Of a stretch of 64,000 nucleotides of DNA, positions 23,891 to 33,955 are shown one piece after another. Both the position numbers and the translations under genes were made by a program. Where the stretch lies: contig PYSS01000034.1 in the NCBI GenBank assembly GCA_003049465.1, forward strand, positions 198,419-262,418. Direction: 5' to 3'. Position 1 is the stretch's first letter; every line of letters begins with the position of its first letter. Source of the DNA: Magnaporthiopsis rhizophila (lineage: Eukaryota > Ascomycota > Sordariomycetes > Magnaporthales > Magnaporthaceae). The notes below the pieces were generated by a model, which ran no database searches, was not told the origin of the DNA, and saw only the letters and a program-made list of their open reading frames with translations.

Positions 23891-25524
23891 ATGGACCAGT
23901 CCTCAGGGTCTGCAAATTCGGCGGACATTGTATGCTTGAAACCCCACATACCACCCTAGCCAACCCCTCGTTGCCACTAACCGCCTCACTCAGTGCGCCC
24001 AACTCTCGTCGGCCCTTCCAGGCAAGACGGCCTTGCCGGACTCGGCCCTCTTCGCCCAATCCAATGCCTACTGGTCGGCACAGCAGGCCGCCGTATCGCC
24101 GGCCTGCTTCTTGTACCCAGAAAGCACGGCCGATGTCTCAACCGCCATAAAGCTGCTGGTCTCCAACTCGGCCCCCTTCACCGTCAAGTGCGGCGGCCAC
24201 ACCTCCTACGCCGGCGGCTCCAACATCCAGGGCGGCGTTACCGTCGATCTGGTCCGTCTGAACCAGGTGACCGTGTCGGAGGACCGGGAGACGGTTTCGA
24301 TCGGGTCCGGCAACCGCTGGGGCAACGTGTCGGCGGTGCTTGACCCGCTCGGCCTGGCCGTCGTCGGCGGCCGCGTCAGCCAGGTCGGCGTTTCCGGGCT
24401 GACGCTGGGCGGCGGCATCTCATACTTTTCGAACCGCCGCGGCTGGGCCTGCGACAATGTGCGCGCCTTCGAGATCGTGCTCGCCAGCGGCGACGTCGTC
24501 GTCGCCACGCCCACCGAACACCCCGATCTCTACTGGGCCCTGCGCGGCGGTGGCGGGAGCCACTTTGGCGTTGTGACGCGCTTCGACCTCGAGGCCTTCC
24601 CCCAAGGAGACTTGTGGAGGCAGATGTCGCTGTATTCGCTGGCCGGGCCGACCACGACGCAGGTGGTACAGGCCTACGCCGAGCTCGGCATGGCGGGATT
24701 GAACGAGGACCTGGACGCGCACAACTTCATGGTATGCACCGTCATCATCTTCTGCTGATATCTGGAAGCTCAGGCGGAAAAAAAGAAGGGAAAGCTCACA
24801 GATATCAAAACAGTATGTTGGTGACATGCCCATCTTCGGAGGCGGCTTCCTGGGCAGCTTTGTGTACCACGCGAAAGCCCCGGCCAACCCACAAGACATC
24901 CCCGCAGTGTTTGCCGACATCACATCCATCCCCGGCTCGCTCCAGACGACGACCGACAACGCCAACACCTCGCAGCGGCTGCGCGAGATCGAGGAGAAGT
25001 ACGGCCAACGCAAGGGCTGGCACGCCATCACGATCCGGCTGACCGAGGACACGGCGGACCTGCTCCGTGACGTCGTGCTGGCCGAGTTCCAGGCCCATGT
25101 CGCGACTCTGCGGGCCGCCGCGACCGGGCTCGGCATCGAGGACGCGGCCCTGGTCCCCGGTATGTCGTGGCACGTCATCACAAAGACCACGCTGCGCGCC
25201 ATGCAGCGCAACGGAGGCAACGCGCTGGGCCTGAGTGTCGAGGACGGGCCCTACATCCACATGAACACCATCCACACGTGGTCGCGGCCCGAGCTGGACG
25301 GCCCCATCGAGGCCGGCATGGCCAACCTGGCGGCGCGCATCAATGCGGGCGCGGCCGCGAAGGGGCTGGCCTACCGGTACAAGTACATGAATTACGCCAA
25401 CAAGGCGCAAAAGGTCTACGAAGGCTACGGGGCCGAGAATCACGAGCGCCTGCGCCAGGTTGCCGCGCGCTACGACCCGAACGGAGTGCTGAAGGCGTTG
25501 TGGAAGGGCTATTTCGAGCTGTAG
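23891..25524 (+). CDS. Berberine-bridge-type FAD-linked oxidoreductase
   Basis: Exons 23891-23929, 23994-24731 and 24814-25524 join in phase 0 to 495 residues. The start sits in a strong context (GCCATGG). A PCMH-type FAD domain covers about residues 40-215: FTVKCGGHTSYAGGSN carries the His that binds FAD covalently, followed by GGVTVDLVRLN, VGVSGLTLGGGISYFSNRRG and LYWALRGGGGSHFGVVTRF. The C-terminal BBE segment is RYDPNGVLKALWKGYF. The second flavin-linking Cys of bicovalent members is absent from the VSQVGVSG region, so a single covalent bond is expected. No signal peptide is visible, unlike many secreted relatives, which suggests an intracellular enzyme. Substrate unknown; the family oxidises alcohols, sugars or secondary-metabolite intermediates. 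Confidence 0.88.
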
Positions 25525-25786
25525 AGGCAACAGAAAGGAGGCGTCTCACGCAACTCAAACAATGACTCAACTGTGCACCAAACTTATCCCTTGAAAAAAT
25601 GCTTTGTTGATTGCAAAGATCCAAGCCCAAGCGGGCGGACATCAGATACTTGTACAGCAAGCGAAGCCTCGCGTAGGACTGTCCGCCTCCAGAGCCACCA
25701 AGAGCGCACGTTTCCGGCACATGCCCCCCCAGGACGCCCACTAACAAACAGAAAAAAAAAAAAAAGCTATCGGCCACATCTATCAC

Positions 25787-25901
25787 ACCGGTGGGTCAGA
25801 GCGTGTATTTTCTTCTTCTTTTTTTCCTCTTTTCCTTTTTCCCTTGGTTAAGGAAAAGAGGAAAAAAAGAAGAAAAAAAGCACATGCCCTGACCCACCGG
25901 T
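25787..25901. repeat. Near-perfect 115-bp inverted repeat (foldback)
   Basis: Outer arms ACCGGTGGGTCAG / CTGACCCACCGGT match over 13 bp; the inner 23 bp (pyrimidine-rich left, purine-rich right, ending CTCTTTTCCTT / AAGGAAAAGAG) also match perfectly. The middle section has a few mismatches and one indel. The loop is about 12 nt around 25844. No clear target-site duplication is visible. Confidence 0.85.
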
Positions 25902-25920
25902 AGTATATAGAGACGGTCGA

Positions 25921-25960
25921 TAAACCGTGGACGAACCCCTTCGTTTCGTCGCACGGTTTA
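25921..25960. repeat. 40-bp inverted repeat with TTCGTCGCAC arm
   Basis: TAAACCGTGGACGAA pairs with TTCGTCGCACGGTTTA (one unpaired base), loop about 9 nt. The arm sequence TTCGTCGCAC recurs directly at about 25990-25999, where it also pairs with GCGAC at 25981. Confidence 0.75.
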
Positions 25961-26293
25961 TTTTTTTTTCTTTTTTTTTTGCGACAAAAATTCGTCGCAC
26001 TTCTTTCTCGCGCGTCCGTTAAGAGGGCTGCTCCGTCCCCGTCGTCTGTGTGGATCCGTCGGCGGCCACGAGGCTTCTTATACCTGATCCCCGTCCGCGT
26101 GGGGTCATCTCTTTGCACCCATGCGCACATACGTAATCGTTCGTTGCTTTATCTTCCCCAACACTCCTCCCTCCCTCCCCAGCCTTCCACCCCATATGTC
26201 CATCTATGTTTCCTTGCAATGTGTGACGACAAAAAAAAAGGCTGCGAAATCGATAGCGGTCTGGTATGTCGGTGCATTGTCGGGTGTGTGCGC

Positions 26294-27179
26294 TCACGAG
26301 ACTCCATGCTTGATCCTGAGGTGGCGCAGCAGATTGTCCTTGCGGTCACCCTTAATGTCCCTGCGGCAGTGTGGACACGTGATCTTGCTCTTGTCGTGCC
26401 TGCTGCCCACGTGGCGCGTGAGGTCTCTCCTGTGCTTGAAGGCGCTCTTGCACCCGGGCTTGGCGCAGCGGAAGGGGCGAAGGTGGAGGAGCGGTGGAGC
26501 TCCTTCCCCGCCCGCGCGGGGAGTCCCGGGGCTCCTCATGCTCGACGTGGTGGCCGCCGATGACGACGACGCCCGAGTAAGCTCTGGCGCCGCCGTGCCG
26601 GAGCCGGATGGCGTTCGTGGTGTTGTTGTTGCCGCTGCTGCTGATGGCTTCAGCTTGTCTGCCATGTATGCCGATAGCGGAAACGTCGGCGTCCAGTCGT
26701 TGATGTCGTCTTCCTTGTTGTCGTTGTCTTGGTGTCTCGGCTGCTGTTCGTCCACGTCGTCCGCCAAAACGCCGACCATGTGATCGCCGTCTTGGTGTCG
26801 TGATGCGTGCATCCTGTCCGCCAGGAACTCGACCAGCTCGTCGAGCTCCGCACCCTCGGGATGCCACGATTCCCAGATGGGATCGATCGCCGCAGCCTCG
26901 CCGTCGTCGTCACATTGCTGCTGTTGTTGTTGTCCTCCATTATATCCTGGGCCGCCGCCGCACACTGCCCACTGCAGAAGCTGCTGCTGCTGCCCCTGGT
27001 CCTCGACCCCTTCTTCCTGTTCCTCCACCTCCTCCTGCTCCTCCCCCAACGGACAGTGATCGAGTTCATGTTGGCGCAAGATGTCTTCGAAAGACAACGA
27101 GGCGTCCGCACAGTCCCAAGCGGCCGTCCCGTGTGTCCCCAAAGGCTCTGCGGCCTGTGCGCTCCGTTCACTGCTCCAT
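26294..27179 (-). CDS. C2H2 zinc-finger protein, 5' end unresolved
   Basis: Probable transcription regulator. Two C-terminal fingers: FRCAKPGCKSAFKHRRDLTRH...H and ITCPHCRRDIKGDRKDNLLRH...H, with spacing Cx4C and Cx2C. The N-terminal part is acidic (LSFEDILRQHELDHCPLGEE), followed by two polyglutamine runs from CAG/CAA repeats and a Ser/Thr/Pro-rich linker. The zinc-finger frame is open from about 27190 but has no ATG until roughly residue 110. The only suitable ATG, at 27179, reads ATG GAG CAG TGA; skipping one base at 27170 would give a start MEQERSAQAAEPLG in frame with the fingers. So either there is a single-base insertion, or the true start is in an upstream exon, or ATG GAG CAG TGA is a tiny upstream ORF. 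A GTATGT...TTGACAG pair upstream (about 27386 to 27307) could be a leader intron. Confidence 0.72.
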
Positions 27180-28075
27180 AACCACGAGATGTAAGCGCGA
27201 GGGAGGACGGAAGCAGTCCCCCCTCAGGTGGCTTTCTTGAAAAGGCTCGGAAAGGTTCCCCGGGCCGGATGAGAGTAGTGGATTTGGTGTCCGGAAGACC
27301 GGCGAGGCTGTCAAAGTTGAAATCAATTGTCAGTTCTGGATATTCAATTACGTGATACCAAAGGGCGTTGGAAAGAAAGTTTACATACTCTGCGGACCAG
27401 CCGTCAAGGCTTGAGCGATACTATTCGAGTGAACCGCTAATGGGGCAAAAAAAGCGAAAGAAAGAGCAGCAATCAAAGGTGGCAAAACCCCTCCTTTTTG
27501 TAGAGTAGGCTGCCGTGCCTGCCCGCATTGACAGGCAGCCAGCTGGCAAGGCTCTGTCGAGAGAGACAGGCAGCATTACTCCCCGAGGCATGCACGCACA
27601 CTACCTACAGCCAGCGAAAGACGTGGAAGGTCTTGGACCAGCCAGGGCCCCATGCAAGATGGCCTCTCGGAGCGCTGGATGGGCCAGTCGGAGCTGAATT
27701 TGGCCGACCGTCCATCACACGAGGACGCGAGGGGCCAATCACAGCCATCCACGAATGAGGCCCTGGAGCCAACCGCACGACGTTCCGGGTCGGGGATGGT
27801 GTGTAGGTAGGCCAAGACCCGGCCTCTTCTTTGAGGCGCAGACACCTGACACCTCGTGCTACTGCGGGGGAAAATGAGGGGAGAACAAGGAAAGCCGAAG
27901 CACGTCATTCGGTCCAACCAGGGATGATAGCGTGCAAGATAAGGTCGACAAGGACGCGTGACAGACAGATTGGCAGCAGAAGAACCATGCATTGATCAAT
28001 TGATGGCTGACTTTCGGGAAGTTCGTCGGCCGACTCACGACGAACTGCTTACCCTTCTCTTTGTGCAGTAGCAAC
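27180..28075. other. Intergenic between two minus-strand genes
   Basis: Upstream region of the C2H2 gene, possibly including a leader intron (about 27307-27386), then the 3' region of the dienelactone hydrolase gene. No further gene seen. Confidence 0.5.
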
Positions 28076-29006
28076 CTAGCTCCAGTTCTTGCCAAAGAAC
28101 TCGAGCACCGTCTTGTAGCCCCGAGCGTACTCCTCCTGGACCCTGGGCTGCGTCAGGTCGGCGCGGGCCGCCATCCAGCCGTGGACCTGGTCCTTGAACA
28201 TCTCAACGTGCTTGGGCACCGAGAGGGCGGCCTCGTACGCCTGCACGTCCTTCTCGTTCTCCTCCATCGACGCCAGCATGATGATGGGCACCTTGATATC
28301 CTTGGCGTCGTTGGCGTCGACAAAGGCCGGGTGGATCGCGGCGCCGACCTTGAACGGGTTGGTCTCGGGCTTGGACGTCACGAGCGACACGATCTTGCCG
28401 CCCCAGCAGTAGCCGATGATGGCCCACGACTTGATGTTCGGGTTCGTCTCCTGCACCGCCTTGACGTAGTCGGGGATCTTGGCCGCCGTCTCGCCGGGCG
28501 CCCAGCCGCCGAACCAGTTTGTAAGGCTCTTTTGCTTCTCCTCGGTGTCCGGAGGGTACCTTGCAGATACGATCGATGCTGTCAGCTTATCTGGTGAACT
28601 TTCTGACAGGCAAGATATAGCCTGACGAAGAAAAAAAACTCACCACTCAATGGGGCACGGCTTGCCCGTGAACCAGTCGGGCATGAAGACCTTGTACTTT
28701 TGGTTGGCGTCGCTGGTGGCCAGGATGTCGGCGCCCTGGAGAGTCTGGTCAAAGTAGCCAAAGATGTCGTACACGGCGAGGATGCCCTTGTCGGCGTCCT
28801 GGGGGCCGGTGACGTCTGTAGCAGTCTAGTTAGCAGAGCGGCCACCTATCTAGACAGGAACAACGGGCCAATGGCTCCGGAAACGTACAAGTCTTGTAGC
28901 CGCCCAGTTCCTCGTACGAGCCCTTGATCTGGTAGCCCGTCGCAACGACGGGTGGCACGTTGCAGCAGGCCTTGCTGTGGCCGGCGGTAGCCTCCATCTC
29001 GGGCAT
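28076..29006 (-). CDS. Dienelactone hydrolase-family protein
   Basis: Exons 29006-28889, 28815-28644 and 28559-28076 join to 257 residues (KTYVTGP and IEWYPPDTEE at the joins). An alpha/beta-hydrolase fold of the DLH family, with nucleophile motif AIIGYCWGGK (Cys, about residue 137) and catalytic His in DQVHGWMAARADL near residue 210. DIFGYFDQTLQGADILA and PFKVGAAIHPAFV are typical of fungal members such as yeast Aim2. ATG 29006 has a good context (CCGCCATG). The frame is open upstream to 29276 with Ser/Thr/Arg-rich sequence (RSVRFSTTATTA) that could encode a mitochondrial presequence if translation starts earlier. The acidic triad residue is not obvious. Substrate unknown; some relatives open lactone rings in aromatic catabolism. 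Lies downstream of the C2H2 regulator on the same strand orientation. Confidence 0.87.
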
Positions 29007-29879
29007 GGCGGTGGTGGCCGTGGTAGAGAATCGCACAGATCTGGCGGTGGTTGAACAGCAGGTCGTGGAGGTGGTGCGCAGGGTCGGGCAGGCGAGATGA
29101 AGAGAGGAAGGCCGATGGCAAGGAAGAGAAGGAGGGGCAGGCGAGAGAGTATTTATCCTTGCGCACGCGAATCGAGCACCAGCCAGCGGGGGTGTGGTGC
29201 CGCCCACCGTGGCTGCTGCTGCTACGCGACGCTTTACTGTGTATATAGCTGCCATCAACGCCCGCCCGATCAGCAATACAAAGCCCTCAGTCAGCCCGAA
29301 AAAGACCAGACTTTATTGTGTGATGGCGGCGTAAGGCAGTCGGGTAATCGCAGCAAGTTCTGTGGAGAGGAAAGATATACATAGTACAATAGCTGAAGCT
29401 GCCGACGAAACGCCCGTGTCCCACCGCAAAAGCCACTCATTCTACCTTCAAACCGTTTCCTTTCCTAGCTACCCGATCAATGCCATCCTACAATCGCCAA
29501 GATTCGCAACCCCAGCAAACACATCGCCATGATGATGATGCATCCCAAATGCGGGGTAGCTTCGAAGCTCTGGCGGAGATTTATGATGTCAGCTTTATAA
29601 GCGCACAGCCTGGGCAGTGGGCCAATGACTGGGTGTCCACTGCAACTGAATTAGGTCGGATTAAGTAATATCAACGTCCGGAGTCGCGTTCCTGGACGTG
29701 ACCGATCGAGACCGATCGCGACTGCGAATAAACGTGTTGCTTTTATATGTAGGCTCAAAGGGAAAAGAACACGGAAAAGGAAAATGCAAAAAGCTCACTC
29801 GACTACCCTTCGAGGGGGAGCCGAGGTACGAAAACCCCACTTTTTGGAGGTTTTACTTCGGTAGCTCTAAAGTCGAGTT

Positions 29880-29984
29880 GCCGTCAACGGACGGATTCGA
29901 ATCAGCGAGCTTGGGGTTTTCTTGGCCCTCACCCGTGGAAGAAGGTTGTGGTATTTGATACCACGGTTGTACCCGTTCAACCAC
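29880..29984 (-). pseudogene. Degenerate tRNA-Leu(CAA)-like sequence or SINE head
   Basis: Read on the minus strand from 29984. TGGTTGAACGGG forms the A-box region; the D stem GTTG/CAAC and the anticodon stem GTGGT/ACCAC pair perfectly around the loop ATCAAAT (U33, anticodon CAA, A37). About 40 nt later GATTCGAATCC resembles a B box, but the T stem has mismatches and no matching acceptor stem is found. Conserved U8, A14, G18G19, A21 and U33 are present. It cannot be a functional tRNA as written. Confidence 0.45.
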
Positions 29985-30298
29985 CCGGTTTGCTGCTGTG
30001 AGCTGTTGAAAGCAAGCCTACTGTCGCTGTACATATGGGCAAGCGATCGCCCTCTGGCGCTGATTTTTTTTTCTTAATGCTGTCTGGGCTGCCGTGGACA
30101 ATGCCAGCGCAACAAACTCCCGAGCCCGATTGCGCTGCCTTACCTTGTCTTGGGCTGATGACCTCGTGTCTTTTCCTCTCGGCCGGGTAGTAACGACTGC
30201 CTGGTCTGCCTCTCACCGTCAAGGTTCTCTCTTCTCCTCGACATCCATCCATGGGCTGGCTACACTGCATGCGTGACACCGTGGCGGGCGGCCTCTAG

Positions 30299-30320
30299 CC
30301 TAGGTACCTAGGTACCTACA
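30299..30320. repeat. Tandem TAGGTACC palindromic units
   Basis: CCTAGGTACCTAGGTACCTA: alternating CCTAGG and GGTACC palindromes. Related TAGGTAGGTA words recur in many spacers of this window. Confidence 0.7.
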
Positions 30321-32232
30321 CCTGCCCGCCACTGCCCTCCCGCAGATGCGCGCTGTCCCTCATGTTTTGACGCTGTGTTACCTGCATGTATATGAAGCGG
30401 CTCCGTGTCTGATAAGTGCCCGACGCACCTTCGACCACTCGTTGCTTGACTGGCCCTGGTGGCTTGACACTCCCCGGGCGCACGTCTCCTGACGTGCCAA
30501 ATGACAGGGTCAGCAAAAGGACCGTCGTCATTTTGAGCCGCCACATCACTTGTCTATCACCTCTCACCTCCCCAAGGCATATTCGCTCAGGTCAGGAGGG
30601 CAAACAAAAAAGGAAACAAAAAAAGTGTCCTCGATGTCGCCCGGTCAGCTGGCTCAGAGGTTGCGTGGTGCAAACATATTCCGTCTCATTCCCTTCTGCT
30701 GTGGCCGCCTGGTTCAAACCTCCGCTTCCCGCCTGTTCAAACCTCCCCCTTCTCCGAACCTTGTGTGTGCCCAACGGTGACCTACGGTGGGTGCACAAAA
30801 AGGTCCTGAGGAACACCACTATCTCGGGTACAAGCATCTTTGTTTCCCTGTTTCTACAAACCACCAGCGCAGGAATAACAACTACCTCGTATGATGCAGA
30901 CATCCATATCAGCCGTGAACTACGGGCCATGACAGCCCAGCTTCCAGGACCTCGTGGGTTTCACGGGGCCAAGCCACCGCAGACTGAGAAAAAGAGGGAC
31001 CTAGCGCTCCTCCAGTTATGTGGTCACGATCCCTAGAAATCATGCAACCCGGTTCGTTCGATTCCACAGCTTCAAGCAACTCCCGTCTAGTTGGGTGACT
31101 GGACGGTCACCTCCGTCCGATAGGTAGAGATCGACAATCCAACGCCGCTGCGTCGAGGCGGCCACGTCCGATGTCTTGACCGTACCATGTTCAACTCTGA
31201 GCTGTGGGTGGAAAAAGGACAACAACACACCGCACGCGATGTCGATCATATGTCTCCCTCGCACAAAGCGTGGAGGCAGCTGTCCGTACGAGTTTTTTCG
31301 TTCCATGCCACCAGGAGAGCCGGGCTGTGAGGTACCGTACCGACCGTGTCGACGAGCTGTCTTGTTGAGCAGCAAGTCGGAATGGCCCCATCCGCCTGGC
31401 GGGCTACACAGGACCGCGGCGAGCCTCTCTCGGTAAGTCAGAGCTAGGCAGCCTCACAATACGGTCAGCAAATAGCTGGCTGCTGTCCTGATAAATGTCG
31501 GCACTTGCGGTGTGCGTCAGATCTCGGGTCGTCCAACTTATCTTCCGAGGAGATCTGCACAGCCTGGAAATATGCGGGCTACGTAGCCCGTGGACCGATC
31601 AAACACATGCGCTGGCGCCTAAGCAAGATAACCATCTCGACGGGCATTCGAGGGGCATGAGCTGGCGACCCATGCCGCCACTGAGCTGCTCGAGATCATC
31701 TGATCCTCGGAGCGGCTCTGGTCACCGAAGGCCGGAAGTAGACGCCAAGATACACAGCTATCTACCGCATGTGTAGCCTCAGCGCCTGCACTGGGCACGG
31801 GGGCGTATAGTGAGGCTTTAACGGATGATCAGAGTCGGACAGCGAGCTGCCGTGCTCCGTGGACGTTGTCCTGTCACAGACTACGCCCAGGCCCTTCGCA
31901 CTCAGGTCGTATCATGGGTGCCCAATCTCGGCCTCACCACGTGGGATTAAACGCGGCTTGCCGGCGTATATTGCCCTGACGAGATGTGTAGGAGCTTGAT
32001 TTTTGCCTTGTCGAACATGTTGCCAGTCTCATGCCTGCACCGGTTTCAGACTTGGTGTTCTATAAAGGGCTGCCATTTTCCCCATTGCGCCCACCAGTTT
32101 ACACCCTACAAACCTCATCTCAAAAGAGAAGGTCAAATATATATTGCTAGCAAGATTCGGCTTTCATCCCAACATCTTCGCTACACGTGCACACGTCCCC
32201 ATCGCCATTGGGACCCATCGACTCTTAACGTA

Positions 32233-33305
32233 ATGCCGCATCGTGAACGGCAAAGCAGGAGGGTGGTGGTCTGCGAAGACTGCATCCGCTGCGACAGCTC
32301 CCACCACCGGGGAAGACCCTCCGAATCGCCCGCTCCCATCACGCGGAGAGAGCAGCAGCATCGGCAATACCGCGACGATCAACCAAGATGTCATCAGACC
32401 CGGGGCCAAGACAGCGGCCGAGCGAGCTTCGTCGGCTTGCTCGGCGGCCTTTTCAAGGCGGCCGTCGGAACTGTGTTCGGCCACGAGAGCACCAGTCGCT
32501 CGAGGGAGAAGAGCCGAAGCAGGAGCAGGAGCAGGACAGCATCACCTTCTGTAAGACGATGCTCCCCTTGTTTGGTCCCGTCGGTCTGGTATTCACGGAG
32601 CTGACAAGAGACCAAAAGCGTCGCCGCACTAGACGGCGAGATAGGTCGGACTATACAAGCCATTACAGTAGTCGAACCCCTGAGCAGCGTGACGAGCGCG
32701 GTCGCTACCGCCATCGCCGTCGAGGTTCCGGAGACGACGGAAGACGTGCCGCGGCCGAGCAGCAGCGCCGGCGGTCCGAAGAAATGCGGCGCCGTAGCAG
32801 GTCCGAGGAGAGAAGGAAGTCCGAGCTACGGGAGTTGCGCCGACGCGAACGCCAATGGCTGGAGTTTTGGGACCCGAGCACGCCGCGCAAGTGTCTCTTC
32901 GTCCGCGATCCCAGGGAGCCGACGCCGACGAGGGTTGAAGCCGACCGTGACTCTAGTAGGAGGCCTTCCAACAGGGCCCACACGTCCCAAGACTTACCCC
33001 ATAGCAGTCGGGCCAGGCGACCAAGGTCCCCTTCACCGCGGCGGCCAATTCTCACGGAGCCAGTCTATGGCCGCCGGAGCACACGGGAGATGTTGCCACA
33101 ACCATCATCATCTCCGAGGCAGCCGCCACCGCCAGCCGTGTCACGGCCAGCTGCTGTGGACCGCAGGGCGTCAGTCGTCGATGTCCCCGACGATCCAGAA
33201 GATGATACCCAGGACTCCGCCGCCTCGTCAAGGGGCGCACAGAAGCATGTTCATTTCGACCCTGCGGTCATGGGACAGACCCAGAGCCAGGAGGCGTCAA
33301 AATAA
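32233..33305 (+). CDS. Arg/Ser-rich protein of unknown function
   Basis: Exon 1 32233-32550 and exon 2 32619-33305, joined in phase 0 across a 68-nt intron (donor GTAAGA, branch GCTGAC, acceptor AAAAG) to 334 residues. The N-terminal third has a CxxC pair (CEDCIRC) and one hydrophobic, glycine-rich amphipathic segment, FVGLLGGLFKAAVGTVFG, at about residues 65-83. This is followed by SR repeats (SREKSRSRSRSRT) and a long charged region, RRRSEEMRRRSRSEERRKSE. A tryptophan-containing block, RQWLEFWDPSTPRKCLFV, stands out at about residues 180-197 and may be the conserved part. The C-terminus is proline- and serine-rich, with an HVHFDP motif near the end. I do not recognise the family; the SR content alone does not prove a splicing role. 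Confidence 0.7.
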
Positions 33306-33955
33306 GAACGAGACGTATTGGCGCTGTTATTTTGGACAAGGCGTTTATGATTGGTATTGACTTTGACGACTCTGTTGATAGCTTCCATCTTTGTACCAAT
33401 TTGAGTATCTGAGGTCTTGTTTTCATCTGGGATTTGGAAGAATCGTTGGGAAAGCCGCAGACGGCTACCTAAGCAGGCTCGTCCACAAGATTGACGCCGA
33501 AGGAGCGAGCTGTGTCAATGTTAGCTCGACATGGATCGCACGAGTCTCATGATATAGCAATAGACCTTTGATGTGCCTTGGTCAAGATACCTGTCAGCTC
33601 AGAGGCCGGATTAGTGTTAGCGGCCGCCAACAAATTGCCGAATAGGGAAAGAATAGATTTATTCTTTTGATACGGCCTGAGTCACCCGGTCGGCGTCTCC
33701 TTATCGATAAAGACATCGGCGGGTGCGTCATCCCGCCTCATCCATTCTCATCTCTGCTGCCTGCGACGTCGGACGGGGAAGGTGGTATACCTATGTTATA
33801 ACTACCTATGTAGGCCTGCCTCCTCCCTCGGGCATATCCATACTAAACAATTCTGACTCCGATCTTTAGCTACAGCCTGGCATCCTCACGACTGTCGTTC
33901 CCGCGACCCAATTGCCCCTCCCTGCCCTGTCCTCCCGATACCCCGCTGCGCAAAC
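33306..33955. other. Intergenic, promoter of VMS1
   Basis: 650 bp between two plus-strand genes. Contains TATCGATAAAG near 33702 and a pyrimidine-rich leader at 33820-33950. No gene seen. Confidence 0.55.

Larger units (their letters stand above)
25525..26293. other. Convergent spacer carrying two inverted repeats
   Basis: 769 bp between the stops of the FAD oxidase (+) and the C2H2 gene (-). It holds long A/T homopolymers and two hairpin-forming sequences, listed separately. No open frame of note. Confidence 0.7.
29007..32232. other. Intergenic, 3.2 kb, with a tRNA-like relic and TAGGTACC repeats
   Basis: Divergent region between the hydrolase (-) and the Arg/Ser-rich gene (+). Contains a tRNA-like structure near 29.9 kb and overlapping TAGGTACC units at 30301-30318. 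Short open frames show no protein character. Confidence 0.6.

Noticed and set aside
26650..27171. Alternative frame across the C2H2 gene (173 codons)
   Set aside because: It overlaps the zinc-finger frame, begins with GTG, and encodes only Ser/Arg/Thr runs without the fingers.
30640..30725. Possible tRNA on the plus strand (TGGCTCAGAGG as A box, GGTTCAAACC as B box)
   Set aside because: The D stem and T stem do not pair, no acceptor stem exists, and the spacing is poor.
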